Below the pieces are notes generated by a model, which saw nothing but the letters and a program-made list of their open reading frames with translations, was not told the DNA's origin and did not search any database. 64,000 bases of DNA from Stenotrophomonas sp. Iso1 (lineage in GTDB: Bacteria; Pseudomonadota; Gammaproteobacteria; Xanthomonadales; Xanthomonadaceae): contig NZ_JAODBT010000001.1 of assembly GCF_027497995.1 (NCBI RefSeq), forward strand, positions 1,364,001 to 1,428,000, read 5' to 3'. A program made the translations under genes and the position numbers. Of this stretch, positions 47,304 to 59,079 are shown piece after piece; within the stretch, counting starts at the first letter, position 1, and each line of letters starts with the position of its first letter.

Positions 47304-48866
47304 TCAGCCGGTAGGCAGCCGACGGAAGTACACGCGGCCGCCATCACGCTGCACCAGTAGTGCATGTACTTTGCCGCGGGTATCGCGCAGGAATTCGTAG
47401 CGGGGTTGTGAAGCATCTGCCGCGGGATTGATGAAGCGGTTTGGGGTCAATGGTTGCAGCTGACGCGTTACGTCCGCGCTGGCAAGCGCAAGGCCGGACG
47501 GGCCCAGGGTGACGCTCAGATGGTCGTGCTCGAAGTAGCCGATCATGTTGCCGCCCACTTCCCTGGGCAGGTCGGTCTGCAGCACATATTCCCCCGCGAA
47601 GTCGGCTAGGGCGGTCTCCGGCAGCGTGATGGTCCGCAGCACGGTGTTGCCACCATGGCCCAGGGCATCGGAAAGCCCGTTGCGGATCTCAGCGGCGAGG
47701 CGGCCCCCATTCGCGCCATTGGTCAGAATGACGAAGCCATCGCCGTGAGCGGGATATCCCTCAATCCACGCGCGGTAACTGTCGTTGCTGCCGCCGTGAT
47801 GAAAGATGCGCGTGCTGCCTTCTCCCTCCAGTCGCGGCCCCAGCCCGTGTTGGCTGGGCGCTACTTCGCTCATCATCGCTACTGCGATGGGCTGCGGTAG
47901 AAAGTCGCTGTTGCCGGCATAGGTACTCAGCAGGGTTGCCACGAACGCACCCAGCTCATTGGCGTTGGTCCACAAGCCCGAGGCGGCCTGTTCGGGAAAG
48001 GTCTCCCAGCCGGTTGGCAGCGCCACGGCGTTGCCATTGTTGTCGTGAGCATGGGCGACATTGGTTGTCGTGGCGGGCAAGGGATTGGTGAATGTACTGC
48101 GATGCATGCCGATGGGTGCGAACACGGATTCGCGGGCGATTTTTTCAAACGACTTCCCGGCGGTGTCCTGCAAGACAAGCTGCTCTACCATCACGCCGCC
48201 ACCGGAATACCGCATGCGCATGCCCGGCGCGAAATCGATGCGCACCGGTTCATTCCGTGCGGGTTTGATGCCGTCCAGCGTCTGCAGAAGCGTGGGCAGG
48301 GCTTCGCCGGGTTGGAAATCATCGAAGCCCCAGACGGTCAGCCCTGCGGTATGCGACATCAACATGCGCAGGGTGATGGTGTCCGGGTTATAGGTGCCGC
48401 TGGCCGGGATCTTCCATGACCTCAGATAGGCGTTGACGCTGTGGTCCAGCGCCAGCCTGCCAGCCGCAACTTCCCGCAGCGTAGCGGCAGCCGTCACCAC
48501 CTTGCTCACCGAACCGACCGAGAAAAGTGTGTCGGCGTCGACCGCTTCGCTGCCATTGGCCTGGCGCAGGCCGTAGCCGCAGGCATAGGCCACCTTGCCA
48601 TCTCGAATCACGGCGATGGCCGCGCCCGGAACCTTGTGTTCGGCCATGCGTTGCTGGATTGACCAGTATGGCAACGGGGCATTCATCGGCAGCGCCGACG
48701 GGCGCAGGGTGTTGCTCACTACGGTGTTGCACTGCACGTCGGGCGTTGCTGTCACAGGTTGTGCCGCCACACCGCCAGTGAGCAGCACGGCCAAGCCGAT
48801 ACAGGCGGGCAAGCGCCACCGGGGCACCAAGGTGACTAAAAGAGGAGCCGTGTTGCTCGATCGCAT
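47304..48866 (-). CDS. Exported serine hydrolase (class C beta-lactamase/penicillin-binding fold)
   Basis: This 520-residue protein has a signal peptide ending near GGVAAQP and a beta-lactamase-fold domain. The nucleophile and lysine are S119 and K122 (GSVSK), the second-motif tyrosine is Y221 (RYSGGG), and the third-box equivalent is HHGGSN. A C-terminal lipocalin-like segment (about 420-520) is typical of esterase/D-aminopeptidase members such as EstB-type enzymes. Because the YxN is YSG, it is unlikely to be a true AmpC. The start at 48866 begins the signal peptide. Confidence 0.85.
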   Translation of the reverse strand: MRSSNTAPLLVTLVPRWRLPACIGLAVLLTGGVAAQPVTATPDVQCNTVVSNTLRPSALPMNAPLPYWSIQQRMAEHKVPGAAIAVIRDGKVAYACGYGLRQANGSEAVDADTLFSVGSVSKVVTAAATLREVAAGRLALDHSVNAYLRSWKIPASGTYNPDTITLRMLMSHTAGLTVWGFDDFQPGEALPTLLQTLDGIKPARNEPVRIDFAPGMRMRYSGGGVMVEQLVLQDTAGKSFEKIARESVFAPIGMHRSTFTNPLPATTTNVAHAHDNNGNAVALPTGWETFPEQAASGLWTNANELGAFVATLLSTYAGNSDFLPQPIAVAMMSEVAPSQHGLGPRLEGEGSTRIFHHGGSNDSYRAWIEGYPAHGDGFVILTNGANGGRLAAEIRNGLSDALGHGGNTVLRTITLPETALADFAGEYVLQTDLPREVGGNMIGYFEHDHLSVTLGPSGLALASADVTRQLQPLTPNRFINPAADASQPRYEFLRDTRGKVHALLVQRDGGRVYFRRLPTG

Positions 48867-49190
48867 CTGTAACCCTGCCTGCAACGGGATTTTCGCGAGT
48901 GTATGGCAGGGAGCAGGCGTCCGCGCGCGGGCATCAAGCCTGCGGGGTGCGCCGCAGCAGCGGGGTTTTCCCCTGGGCAGGGCTGCCGCCAAGAGTGAGA
49001 TGGAGTGGGAGCAACTGCTGCATCAAGTGATCAAATGCGACCAAGGTTGATGGGGCGTCATACGGGATGTCACAACCGTTGCAGAATCGGTGCAGGCATG
49101 ACTTCCGGGGCTGTCGGCATGGTGATGGGGATGGGGATGATCCGAGGCTCGCGGATTGCATAACCCATCCATCTCCTCAGGAGTAACCTG
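48867..49190. other. Divergent intergenic region before the M1 aminopeptidase
   Basis: No gene is seen in these 324 bases. A short run of GATGGGGATGGGGAT lies near 49,123-49,139. The end carries CTCAGGAG, the ribosome-binding site of the aminopeptidase. Promoters for the two divergent genes must be here, but none is obvious. Confidence 0.5.
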
Positions 49191-51848
49191 ATGCGTCGTT
49201 CCCTGGTAACTGCCATTGCGTTGGCATTGGCAAGCAGTGCTGTTTCGGTCCACGCACAGGTAAAGGCGGTGGTAGCACCGGCTGCAACCGAAGTGACCAC
49301 GCAATTGCCGCGTACCGCGCGGCCGCTGCACTACCGCGTGGAAGTCACGCCGCATGCCGAACGGATGACGTTCGACGGCAAAGCCAGCATTGAACTGGAC
49401 GTATTGTCGGCCTCCGACAGCATTGTCTTGCAGGCCGCAGCGCTGCGTTTTTCCAACAGCCAGCTGGTGACGGAGAAGGGCGCTGTGCTGCCGGCCAAGG
49501 TCAGCGTCGATGAAGCCAACCAGACGGCAACGTTCGCGTTCGACAAACCGTTGTTGCCCGGCCGCTACACGCTGAGCACCGACTACAGCGGCATTATCAA
49601 TACTCAGGCCAATGGCTTGTTTGCCTTGGATTACACAACCGAAAGCGGCAAGAAGCGCGCGCTGTTCACTCAGTTCGAAAACTCCGATGCACGGCGTTTC
49701 ATGCCGTCTTGGGATGAGCCTGGTTACAAAGCGACCTTTGATCTCACCCTCAATGTGCCGGCGGCGCAGATGGCAGTCAGCAACATGCCCGATGCCAGCA
49801 GCAAGGCGCTGGGCAATGGGCTCAAGCAGGTGGTGTTCCAGACCACGCCGAAGATGTCGACGTATCTGCTGTTCATGTCGGCCGGTGAGTTCGAGCGGGC
49901 GACGGTGAAGGCCGACAACGGTACCGAGATTGGTGTGATCGCGCAGACCGGCAAGGTTGAACAGGCGCGCTTCGCGCTGGAGGCCAGTCGCGATGTGATC
50001 CATGAGTACAACGATTACTTCGGCGTTGCCTATCCGCTGCCCAAGCTCGACAACGTCGCCGCGCCGGGCAGCAGCCAGTTCTTCAGTGCAATGGAAAACT
50101 GGGGCGCGATCTTTACCTTCGAGTACTCACTGTTGGTCGACCCCGCGGTATCCAGCGTGTCGGACAAGCAGGGCGTTTTCAGCATTGCCGCACATGAAAT
50201 CGCGCACCAGTGGTTTGGCAATCTTGTGACGATGGCCTGGTGGGACGATCTGTGGCTCAACGAAGGCTTCGCCACCTGGATGGCAGGCCGCACTACCCAG
50301 AAGCTGCATCCGGAGTGGGACCTCAACGGCGTCAGGGCGGCGCGTGTCAGCCGTGGCGCGATGGGGCAGGACGCCTATGTCACCACCCATCCCATCGTGC
50401 AGCACGTGGCGACGGTGGAGCAGGCCAGCCAGGCATTCGACGGCATCACCTACGGCAAGGGCGCTGCGGTGATCGGCATGCTGGAGGACTACGTCGGTGC
50501 GGATGCATGGCGCAACGGCGTGCGCAGCTACATCAGCGCTCACGCTTATGGCAATGCGGTCACCGACGACCTGTGGCGCGAGATGGACAAGGCTGCCCCG
50601 GGCAAGCAGTTTCTGAACGTGGCGCATGACTTCACCCTGCAGCCGGGCATTCCGCTGATCCGTGCCGCCAGCACCTGCGTTGATGGCAAGACCCAGGTGA
50701 CCCTGCAACAGGGCGAGTACACCATCGATCGCAAGGACAAGGTTCCGCTGCGTTGGCGTGTGCCGGTGACGCTGCGTGGAGCAGACGGCGGGGAGGTGCG
50801 CACACTGGTGGATGGCAGCAGCAACGTGCAGTTGCCGGGCTGCACCGGGCCGGTGCTGGTCAATGCCGGGCAGAAAGGTTACTACCGCACGTTGTATGCC
50901 CCGGAGCAGTTCAAGGCATTGAGCGGTGGCTTTGATCGCCTGCCGGTGGTCGACCAGTTGGGCGTGATGATGGATGCAAGTGCATTGGCTGCAGTCGGTC
51001 TGCAGCCGGAAGCGGACATGCTGGACCTGACCGCAAAGGTAGCCGCAGATGCACCCGCAGACCTGTGGCAGATGGTGGCGCGCACGCTGGGCGGTATCGA
51101 CAGCATGTTCGATGGAGATGTGCCGCGCCAGACAGCGCTGCGAAAGTACGCACATTCGCGCTTGGCACCGGCATTGGCTTCACTGGGATGGGATGGGCGC
51201 GAGGACGAATCGGCACAGACCCGCCAGCTGCGCAGTAGTTTGATCGGCACCTTGGGTGGAATGAATGACGCGCAGGTCATCGCAGAGGCGCGTCGCCGGT
51301 TCGATACCTTCCTTGCCAATCCGGAATCGCTGTCGCCGGAGCTGCGCCGCACCGTGTTGGGCGTAGTGGCAAGCAATGCCGACGCCGCCACCTGGGGAAA
51401 GCTGCACACGCTGGCCAAGAACGAAACCTCGTCAATGGTGCGTGACCAGTACTACAGCCTGCTGGCCATGCCGAAGGACAAGGCGCTCGCACAGCGTGCA
51501 TTGGAGATGGCGCTGACCGACGAACCGGGCGCCACCAATGGTGCCGGCATGATCGGTGAGGTATCGGATGAGCACGCGGACATGGCGTTTGATTTCGCGC
51601 TGGCCCATCGCGAGAAGGTGGACACGCTGGTCGATGGCAGTTCGCGTGCGGGTTATTACCCGGGGTTGGGTGCCAATGCTGACAACCTGCAGATGGTTGA
51701 CAAGATCAAGGTGTATGCCGACAAGTACATCGCACCTACTTCGCGTCGTGATGCTGAAACGGTGATCGCCAACATCCAGACGCGACTGAAACTGCGTGGC
51801 GAGCGCAAGCCGCAGATTGACGCATGGTTGAAGCAGAACGGGTATTGA
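49191..51848 (+). CDS. Exported M1 family zinc aminopeptidase
   Basis: This 885-residue metallopeptidase has a signal peptide (residues 1-22, ending VHAQ), so it should act in the periplasm or outside the cell. The exopeptidase motif FSAMENWGA is followed by the zinc site HEIAHQW with H335, H339 and E358 (NEGFA) as ligands and E336 as base. A helical ERAP1-like C-terminal domain closes the fold. It removes N-terminal residues from peptides. AGGAG precedes the ATG by 7 bases. A bidirectional terminator lies downstream. Confidence 0.94.
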   Translation: MRRSLVTAIALALASSAVSVHAQVKAVVAPAATEVTTQLPRTARPLHYRVEVTPHAERMTFDGKASIELDVLSASDSIVLQAAALRFSNSQLVTEKGAVLPAKVSVDEANQTATFAFDKPLLPGRYTLSTDYSGIINTQANGLFALDYTTESGKKRALFTQFENSDARRFMPSWDEPGYKATFDLTLNVPAAQMAVSNMPDASSKALGNGLKQVVFQTTPKMSTYLLFMSAGEFERATVKADNGTEIGVIAQTGKVEQARFALEASRDVIHEYNDYFGVAYPLPKLDNVAAPGSSQFFSAMENWGAIFTFEYSLLVDPAVSSVSDKQGVFSIAAHEIAHQWFGNLVTMAWWDDLWLNEGFATWMAGRTTQKLHPEWDLNGVRAARVSRGAMGQDAYVTTHPIVQHVATVEQASQAFDGITYGKGAAVIGMLEDYVGADAWRNGVRSYISAHAYGNAVTDDLWREMDKAAPGKQFLNVAHDFTLQPGIPLIRAASTCVDGKTQVTLQQGEYTIDRKDKVPLRWRVPVTLRGADGGEVRTLVDGSSNVQLPGCTGPVLVNAGQKGYYRTLYAPEQFKALSGGFDRLPVVDQLGVMMDASALAAVGLQPEADMLDLTAKVAADAPADLWQMVARTLGGIDSMFDGDVPRQTALRKYAHSRLAPALASLGWDGREDESAQTRQLRSSLIGTLGGMNDAQVIAEARRRFDTFLANPESLSPELRRTVLGVVASNADAATWGKLHTLAKNETSSMVRDQYYSLLAMPKDKALAQRALEMALTDEPGATNGAGMIGEVSDEHADMAFDFALAHREKVDTLVDGSSRAGYYPGLGANADNLQMVDKIKVYADKYIAPTSRRDAETVIANIQTRLKLRGERKPQIDAWLKQNGY

Positions 51849-51921
51849 TACGAATCCGCGAAGCCGCACTGCACTGAAAGCCCTTCTCTCGCAGGTGCAG
51901 CCTGGCATTCGCTCTGCGCTT

Positions 51922-51966
51922 AATGCCCCTCTCCCGCAGGCGGGAGAGGGGGTGAGGGGAGGCTTC
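51922..51966. repeat. CCCTCTCCCGC-type palindromic repeat, copy 4
   Basis: GCCCCTCTCCCGCAGGCGGGAGAGGGGGTGAGGGG is the most regular copy: the CCCCTCTCCCGC and GCGGGAGAGGGG arms pair perfectly. It lies between the aminopeptidase and gcvP, just before their shared terminator. Confidence 0.7.
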
Positions 51967-52029
51967 TAGCGCGACACAAAAAGCGGCCAACCCAATGCTC
52001 CCCTTGGCTTCGCCAAAGGGAGGGGCAAT

Positions 52030-52064
52030 AAAAAACCAGCCGGTTTTCACCGGCTGGTTTTTTT
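52030..52064. terminator. Bidirectional terminator between the aminopeptidase and gcvP
   Basis: AAAAAACCAGCCGG-TTTTCA-CCGGCTGGTTTTTTT is a strong stem flanked by A's and T's and can end both convergent transcripts. Confidence 0.93.
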
Positions 52065-52094
52065 TACATCACATCACTTCACTGCAAAGGCCGA

Positions 52095-54959
<2,865 letters not shown>

Positions 54960-55073
54960 GGCTGACGTCCGGAGAAGGCGTGCGGGGCGGGTGAGCCAGG
55001 TCAGCCCCGTTGCCGTCAGGGTGCCGCGCGCACGCGACACCACAGCCGGCAAACCGGAGGCTTACCTCGCGCC

Positions 55074-55248
55074 CCTCTGTCCTTTTGCCTGAGAGTTTGG
55101 AAGCGACGCGACGAGGATCGTGCGCTTCGTGCACCTTCGGCGCCGGAGTAAACCGGTCTCTCCAGAGTTTTGTTACAGGTGGTATCGGGCCTGAGCGATT
55201 CACGGGCGTTTGCGCCTTCGGCAGCGGGGTGAACCGCTTCTCCCACCG
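55074..55248 (-). promoter_or_regulatory. Tandem glycine riboswitch
   Basis: On the minus strand two aptamers follow one another. The first has GGGAGAAGCGGTTCACCCC, CGCTGCCGAAGGCGCAA and GAATCGCTCAGGCCC. The second has GGAGAGACCGGTTTACTCC, GGCGCCGAAGGTGCACG and AACTCTCAGGCAAAAGGAC. These are the hallmark glycine riboswitch words GGAGA, GCCGAAGGNGCAA and CTCAGGC(AAA). The gcvP ATG follows about 115 bases later. The region appears on the plus strand as the reverse complement, and no protein is encoded. Confidence 0.95.
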
Positions 55249-55267
55249 TGTTGCGTACAGCGCGGCG

Positions 55268-55273
55268 ATTATA
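55268..55273 (-). promoter_or_regulatory. -10 box of gcvP
   Basis: TATAAT on the minus strand lies 19 bases before the first glycine aptamer, putting the start of transcription just ahead of the riboswitch. The -35 region is not clear. A second possible extended -10 (TGCGACAAT, minus strand) lies at 55397-55405. Confidence 0.45.
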
Positions 55274-55510
55274 GCCCGGGGCAGACCTGCGCACCGGCTT
55301 GGATTACCATCTGTGTCCCGGTTTGAGTGCCGCGCGTTGCACGTGGCTGGCCGGGGCGCCGGAACCGCTGGCTGAAGCGGGTGAATGTCCGGACAAATTG
55401 TCGCATCATGGCCCCGCGCCGCCGCATGTGCCCGGCCCTGTTCATTTTTGTCATTCCCCCCCGCACTGGCTTTGACGCTGGTGCTGTTGCACGTTGTTTC
55501 ACAGGAACTC

Positions 55511-56731
55511 ATGGAAGCTAACAAACAGGTTTCGCTGCGCCGCATCGCCGTGCTGGTGGGTGGATTGTCGATGTTCGGCCCCTTCGCGATTGACGCGGTG
55601 TTCCCGGCATTCCCGCAGATTGGCGCCGATATGGGCGCCGACAAGCTGGCCATGCAGCAGGTCATCAGTGTGTATCTGCTGGGCTATGCGCTGATGAGCC
55701 TGGTGCACGGTGCGCTGTCCGACGCTTTGGGCCGCAAACGGGTGATCCTTGCCGGGCTGGCGGTGTTCATCGCCGCCTCGGTTGGCTGCGCGTTGGCCAC
55801 CGACATGGCGACGCTGCTGTTCTTCCGCGCGTTGCAAGGCCTGTCGGCCGGCGTGGGTTACATCATTGGCCGCGCGGTCATCCGCGACTTGTACGATGGT
55901 GACGATGCACAGCGATTGATGAGCCAGGTGTCGATGATCTTCTCCATCGCCCCGGCCATCGCACCCATCATCGGCGGCTGGTTGCTGGGCTGGAGCAACT
56001 GGCAGGGCATTTTCTGGTTCCTGATCGCCTTTTCGACCGCCTTGCTGCTGATCACCATGCTGTGGCTGCCCGAAACCCACCCGCCGCATGCGCGCTTGTC
56101 GCTGCACCCGGCGCGCCTGCTGCGGGATTACGTCAGCATCGGCAGCAATCCGCGCTTCCTGCGTCTGGCGGCGGCCGGTTCGTTCGGTTTCGGTGGCTTA
56201 TTCCTCTATATTGCCTCGGCACCGGCGTTCATTCTGGACCTGCTGCATTTGAATGAGCGTCAGTTTGCGTGGCTGTTCATTCCCACCATCGGTGGCATGG
56301 CGCTGGGCGCTTACGCCTCGGGCCGTGCGGCCGGACGCATCAACGGTGCACGTGCGGTGCGTATCGGCTACGCCTGCATTGCCGTGGCCACGCTCTACAA
56401 CATTGGCTACAACGCGCTGGTGCCACAAATGAGCGTGCCGTGGGCGGTGCTATCGCTGCCACTGGCCTCGTTTGGCGTGGCGTTGATCTTCCCGATCCTG
56501 AGCCTGGACATCCTCGACATGTACCCGCGGCAACGTGGCACCGCATCGTCGATGCAGGCATTCAGCACGCTGCTGACCAACTCCATCATCGCCGGCGTGC
56601 TGTCGCCGCTACTGAGCCGTAGTGGACTGTGGTTGGCAATTGGCGCCGGGCTGTTTGCCGTCGCCAGCGGCGTGGCATGGAAGTGGGAGCGCCATAGCCA
56701 GCGCTCCAAGCGCGCCGCAGCACAACCCTGA
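55511..56731 (+). CDS. Bcr/CflA family drug-resistance exporter (MFS)
   Basis: This 406-residue inner-membrane antiporter has 12 predicted helices. It carries the drug:H+ antiporter-1 motif HGALSDALGRKRVIL after helix 2 and RALQGLSAGVGYIIGRAVIRD in helices 4-5. The Bcr/CflA N-terminus DAVFPAFPQI is intact. Relatives export bicyclomycin, chloramphenicol or other small molecules. AGGA lies just before ATG 55511; the frame is open upstream to 55385 but without similarity. It is divergent from gcvP. Confidence 0.92.
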   Translation: MEANKQVSLRRIAVLVGGLSMFGPFAIDAVFPAFPQIGADMGADKLAMQQVISVYLLGYALMSLVHGALSDALGRKRVILAGLAVFIAASVGCALATDMATLLFFRALQGLSAGVGYIIGRAVIRDLYDGDDAQRLMSQVSMIFSIAPAIAPIIGGWLLGWSNWQGIFWFLIAFSTALLLITMLWLPETHPPHARLSLHPARLLRDYVSIGSNPRFLRLAAAGSFGFGGLFLYIASAPAFILDLLHLNERQFAWLFIPTIGGMALGAYASGRAAGRINGARAVRIGYACIAVATLYNIGYNALVPQMSVPWAVLSLPLASFGVALIFPILSLDILDMYPRQRGTASSMQAFSTLLTNSIIAGVLSPLLSRSGLWLAIGAGLFAVASGVAWKWERHSQRSKRAAAQP

Positions 56732-56761
56732 ACCCACTACCGCGTCATCACCCGGATTAGT

Positions 56762-56767
56762 GACAAT
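56762..56767 (+). promoter_or_regulatory. -10 candidate for the 56,811 gene
   Basis: GACAAT followed by ACG, as in the rlmD upstream region, lies 43 bases before the ATG at 56811. The extended TG is absent. Confidence 0.25.
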
Positions 56768-56810
56768 ACGCAGGCCGCCATCAGCGGCGACGGTAAAAGA
56801 GCCCCCAACG

Positions 56811-57227
56811 ATGTCGATCCAATCCAAAGGCCGCCGCGAGGCGAAGAAGAAGCTGGCCGAGCGCGAGCGCAACCAGGCCGAAGCCAATCCAGAACCGAAG
56901 GCGAAAGTGGAGCCGCATGCGGAACTGCGCGACCAGGACCGTACCTTGCTGGCTGGCATCGTCCGCCGCGAGGGTGAGTGGGTGTTGGGCATGAACGGCA
57001 AGATCGCCGGTGAAACCACCAGCGCCGCTCGCGTACTGGCGCTGATCATGCGCGCTGCCGAATTACACGAGCGCAACAACACCCCTGTGCGGCTGATGTA
57101 TTCGGACGCACTCAAGGACGCTGCCCACGCCGAAGTGGCAGAGCAGGGCATCGATTTCGATACCTACAAGCGCAACCTGGCCGCAGAGCTCGGCGCCGGC
57201 GCCCGGAACACCGCCGCCACGCATTGA
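56811..57227 (+). CDS. Conserved hypothetical protein, charged N-terminus
   Basis: This 138-residue soluble protein opens with a strongly charged region (SKGRREAKKKLAERERNQAE) rich in K, R and E. A compact second half follows (DQDRTLLAGIVRREGEWVLG; ARVLALIMRAAELHERNN). I do not recognise the family. The lysine/arginine-rich head could bind nucleic acid or be a flexible linker. The frame extends upstream to 56622, but that part overlaps the exporter gene. A strong terminator follows. Confidence 0.7.
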   Translation: MSIQSKGRREAKKKLAERERNQAEANPEPKAKVEPHAELRDQDRTLLAGIVRREGEWVLGMNGKIAGETTSAARVLALIMRAAELHERNNTPVRLMYSDALKDAAHAEVAEQGIDFDTYKRNLAAELGAGARNTAATH

Positions 57228-57250
57228 AGCCCGTGTGCTGGCAGTGAATG

Positions 57251-57282
57251 GACAAGGGCGCCGAAAGGCGCCCTTGTCGTTT
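57251..57282 (+). terminator. Terminator after the 56,811 gene
   Basis: GACAAGGGCGCC-GAAA-GGCGCCCTTGTC is a perfect 12-bp stem followed by GTTTGTGTT, about 23 bases after the stop. Confidence 0.8.
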
Positions 57283-57348
57283 GTGTTGGTGAAGTCGCCA
57301 TCGCTGATGCGGCATAGCCCGTGAGAGCAGTTGAGCGGTTTTGTCCTC

Positions 57349-57378
57349 GTAACCCGGGTAAGCGAAGCGCACCCGGGG
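57349..57378 (+). repeat. CCCGGGT-type palindromic repeat, copy 3
   Basis: GTAACCCGGGTAAGCGAAGCGCACCCGGGG contains two CCCGGG arms around TAAGCGAAGCGCA and is the clearest copy of the family also seen near 7,571 and 38,312. It is intergenic, between convergent genes. Confidence 0.65.
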
Positions 57379-57394
57379 AACGGCTTTCCCGCGC

Positions 57395-57586
57395 TTATCG
57401 CCCGCGACACCAATGCGCGATGGCCGCTTCGTTCTGTCGTTCGCGAGCGAGCGTGCAGTTCTCTTTGATGGCTTTCGCATCTGCATCGTGCGGTGCCGCA
57501 GTCGGGGCATGCGGCATGGAGCTGCATGCACTCAACGCAAGCAGTCCGCACAACACCGTTGCAGCCATCGCTGCAGATTTCACCAT
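57395..57586 (-). CDS. Small lipoprotein
   Basis: This 63-residue protein has a lipoprotein signal peptide, KSAAMAATVLCGLLALSACS, with lipobox LSAC (cysteine near residue 21). A short mature part follows with one more pair of cysteines (ENCTLARE and HWCRGR) that could form a disulfide. Its ATG overlaps the stop of the upstream membrane-protein gene (TGATG), which supports it as a real, coupled gene despite its size. Function unknown. Confidence 0.6.
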   Translation of the reverse strand: MVKSAAMAATVLCGLLALSACSSMPHAPTAAPHDADAKAIKENCTLARERQNEAAIAHWCRGR

Positions 57587-57987
57587 CACGCTGCAGACCC
57601 CCCGTAGTTCCACAGTGGGCGGAACGCCGCGCGATGCAGCCAGGCCAAGGCGGCGAGATAGCAGAAGTGGAACGTTCCCCAAGGCCATTGCTGATTGAGG
57701 AACAGGTGAAAGATGAAAATGCCGGTGACCAATGGCGCCAGAATCGCGATGCCCAAGGGCGCGGTTCGACGGAAGAACAATAGGCCGCCACCGACAAGAC
57801 AGACGGCTGCGATGAGCGGTTCAACGATGCCGCTTGTCGTCAATGCAGTGGTGAGTGCCTTTGCCGCCGGCGCCTCTTCATGATCGGGCCAGGAGGTGGC
57901 GAACAGTTTGTGGGAGAACCACGATGCGCCGGCATAGGCATAGAACAGCGCGTACAACCAACGAGCGACAGCGATGATCTTGTTCAT
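57586..57987 (-). CDS. Small four-helix membrane protein
   Basis: This 133-residue protein has four hydrophobic segments (about 5-22, 45-72, 79-96 and 104-119) and resembles DoxX/DUF-type small inner-membrane proteins in layout, though I cannot name a family. GGAG lies 10 bases before the ATG. It is translationally coupled to the small lipoprotein downstream, so the two may work together in the envelope. Confidence 0.7.
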   Translation of the reverse strand: MNKIIAVARWLYALFYAYAGASWFSHKLFATSWPDHEEAPAAKALTTALTTSGIVEPLIAAVCLVGGGLLFFRRTAPLGIAILAPLVTGIFIFHLFLNQQWPWGTFHFCYLAALAWLHRAAFRPLWNYGGSAA

Positions 57988-58044
57988 GCGATCTACTCCA
58001 GTTGTTGCTGGTAAACGCAGGGATCAAGCCGAACCGCGATGCAA

Positions 58045-58407
58045 CTATGGCTTGAGAGTGGTGTTCGGTAAAAACACTGCAGACATCGTCCCGCCAATCG
58101 TTGCGTGCAACGCAAGCTGCCTCAAGTAGCCGCCGGAAACGCTGAAGGCGATATGCGGAAGGTGCTTGATGATGCGCTTTCCCCAGCGTCGATACAGGTG
58201 CCGGGCATAGGGAAGAATCATGCTGCCGAATACAACGCTCAGCTGAGCGGAGACAAGGTAGACCAGTACATCCAGCCCCAGCGCATCCAGTACGGGGACG
58301 AACGTTGCAAGTTCAGGGTTGGAAGCAATGCAAAGAATGATGATGGCGGTAAGTACGGCGAATGCCTTGCTTCGGCCGGTTCCAGATTTGATCTTCAAGA
58401 GGTTCAT
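58045..58407 (-). CDS. Hypothetical membrane protein
   Basis: This 120-residue protein has two or three hydrophobic segments (about 15-30, 46-68 and 96-112) separated by a basic stretch (YARHLYRRWGKRIIKH). I recognise no family. The ribosome-binding site is weak and the base composition is less GC-rich than in neighbouring genes. It could be a small transferred or phage-derived gene, but there is no direct support for that. Confidence 0.55.
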   Translation of the reverse strand: MNLLKIKSGTGRSKAFAVLTAIIILCIASNPELATFVPVLDALGLDVLVYLVSAQLSVVFGSMILPYARHLYRRWGKRIIKHLPHIAFSVSGGYLRQLALHATIGGTMSAVFLPNTTLKP

Positions 58408-58516
58408 GGATTCTATTGAACGTCAGGGCTGAGACTACTCGCGAAGTACTCTCGGTTTAAGTGGTTGTCGGGTTATGCCCAGCGACCCTGCAGGATAGCG
58501 AGGCACGGATACAACA

Positions 58517-59038
58517 TCACTGTCCTGCCTCCGGGTTTCCGGTTGGCGTGCCCGGCACGCTTCTCTGCCGCGATGGCGCGTTCAAATTGTCCATGTCCGA
58601 GACTATCTGCCAAGGCCCATCGGGCGTGCGACGCAGGGTGAGCGTGAATTTCCCTGCGTCGCGGGATGTGGTGCCGAAGCTGTAGCCACCGATGATGTAG
58701 CCGGTCGTGTCTGCAGCGGCAAAGGCGAGTGCGCGCAGCCGCAATGGGCTGCCCGCACCTTGACCTTCGTAGGCCGCCTGGATCGCCGGGCGGCCACGGA
58801 CTGGCGGACGATTGCTTTGCAGCACGAATCCATCCGCTGCAAAAAAAGAGGCGAGGGCTGCAGCATCACCGGCCTGCCATGCGCGCTCATAGTCGCGGAG
58901 GACACGATCCAACTCAGGCGGCAATTCAACATCGGGAAGCTCAGTGCTAGCCACTGGTGCTGCGATGTTTTGCGCAGGAAGTGAGCTCGTCATCAGCATG
59001 AAGCCAAGGGCGATGGCAGGAGTGATGAAATGACGCAT
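58517..59038 (-). CDS. Exported SnoaL/DUF4440-like (NTF2-fold) protein
   Basis: This 173-residue protein has a signal peptide ending near SLPAQ and an NTF2-like domain. The pattern LRDYERAWQAGDAAALASFF, ADGFVLQSN, GRPAIQAAY is typical of DUF4440/SgcJ proteins, and it ends with a GKFTLTLRRTPDGPWQIVSD strand pair. These small cone-shaped domains bind ligands or act as isomerases or hydrolases. No catalytic pair can be assigned. The tail after residue 155 is low-complexity. Confidence 0.82.
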   Translation of the reverse strand: MRHFITPAIALGFMLMTSSLPAQNIAAPVASTELPDVELPPELDRVLRDYERAWQAGDAAALASFFAADGFVLQSNRPPVRGRPAIQAAYEGQGAGSPLRLRALAFAAADTTGYIIGGYSFGTTSRDAGKFTLTLRRTPDGPWQIVSDMDNLNAPSRQRSVPGTPTGNPEAGQ

Positions 59039-59079
59039 ACGTCCCCATCCTGTTTTCTCAAGGCGGAAAGATGGCGGTC

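Noticed and set aside
47304..48866. A true AmpC beta-lactamase
   Set aside because: The SxxK is present, but the second motif is YSG rather than YAN, the third-box equivalent is HHGG and the chain has a long C-terminal extension, all pointing to the esterase/peptidase branch.
49123..49139. Short GATGGG tandem run
   Set aside because: Two to three units only; too short to call a variable repeat of note.
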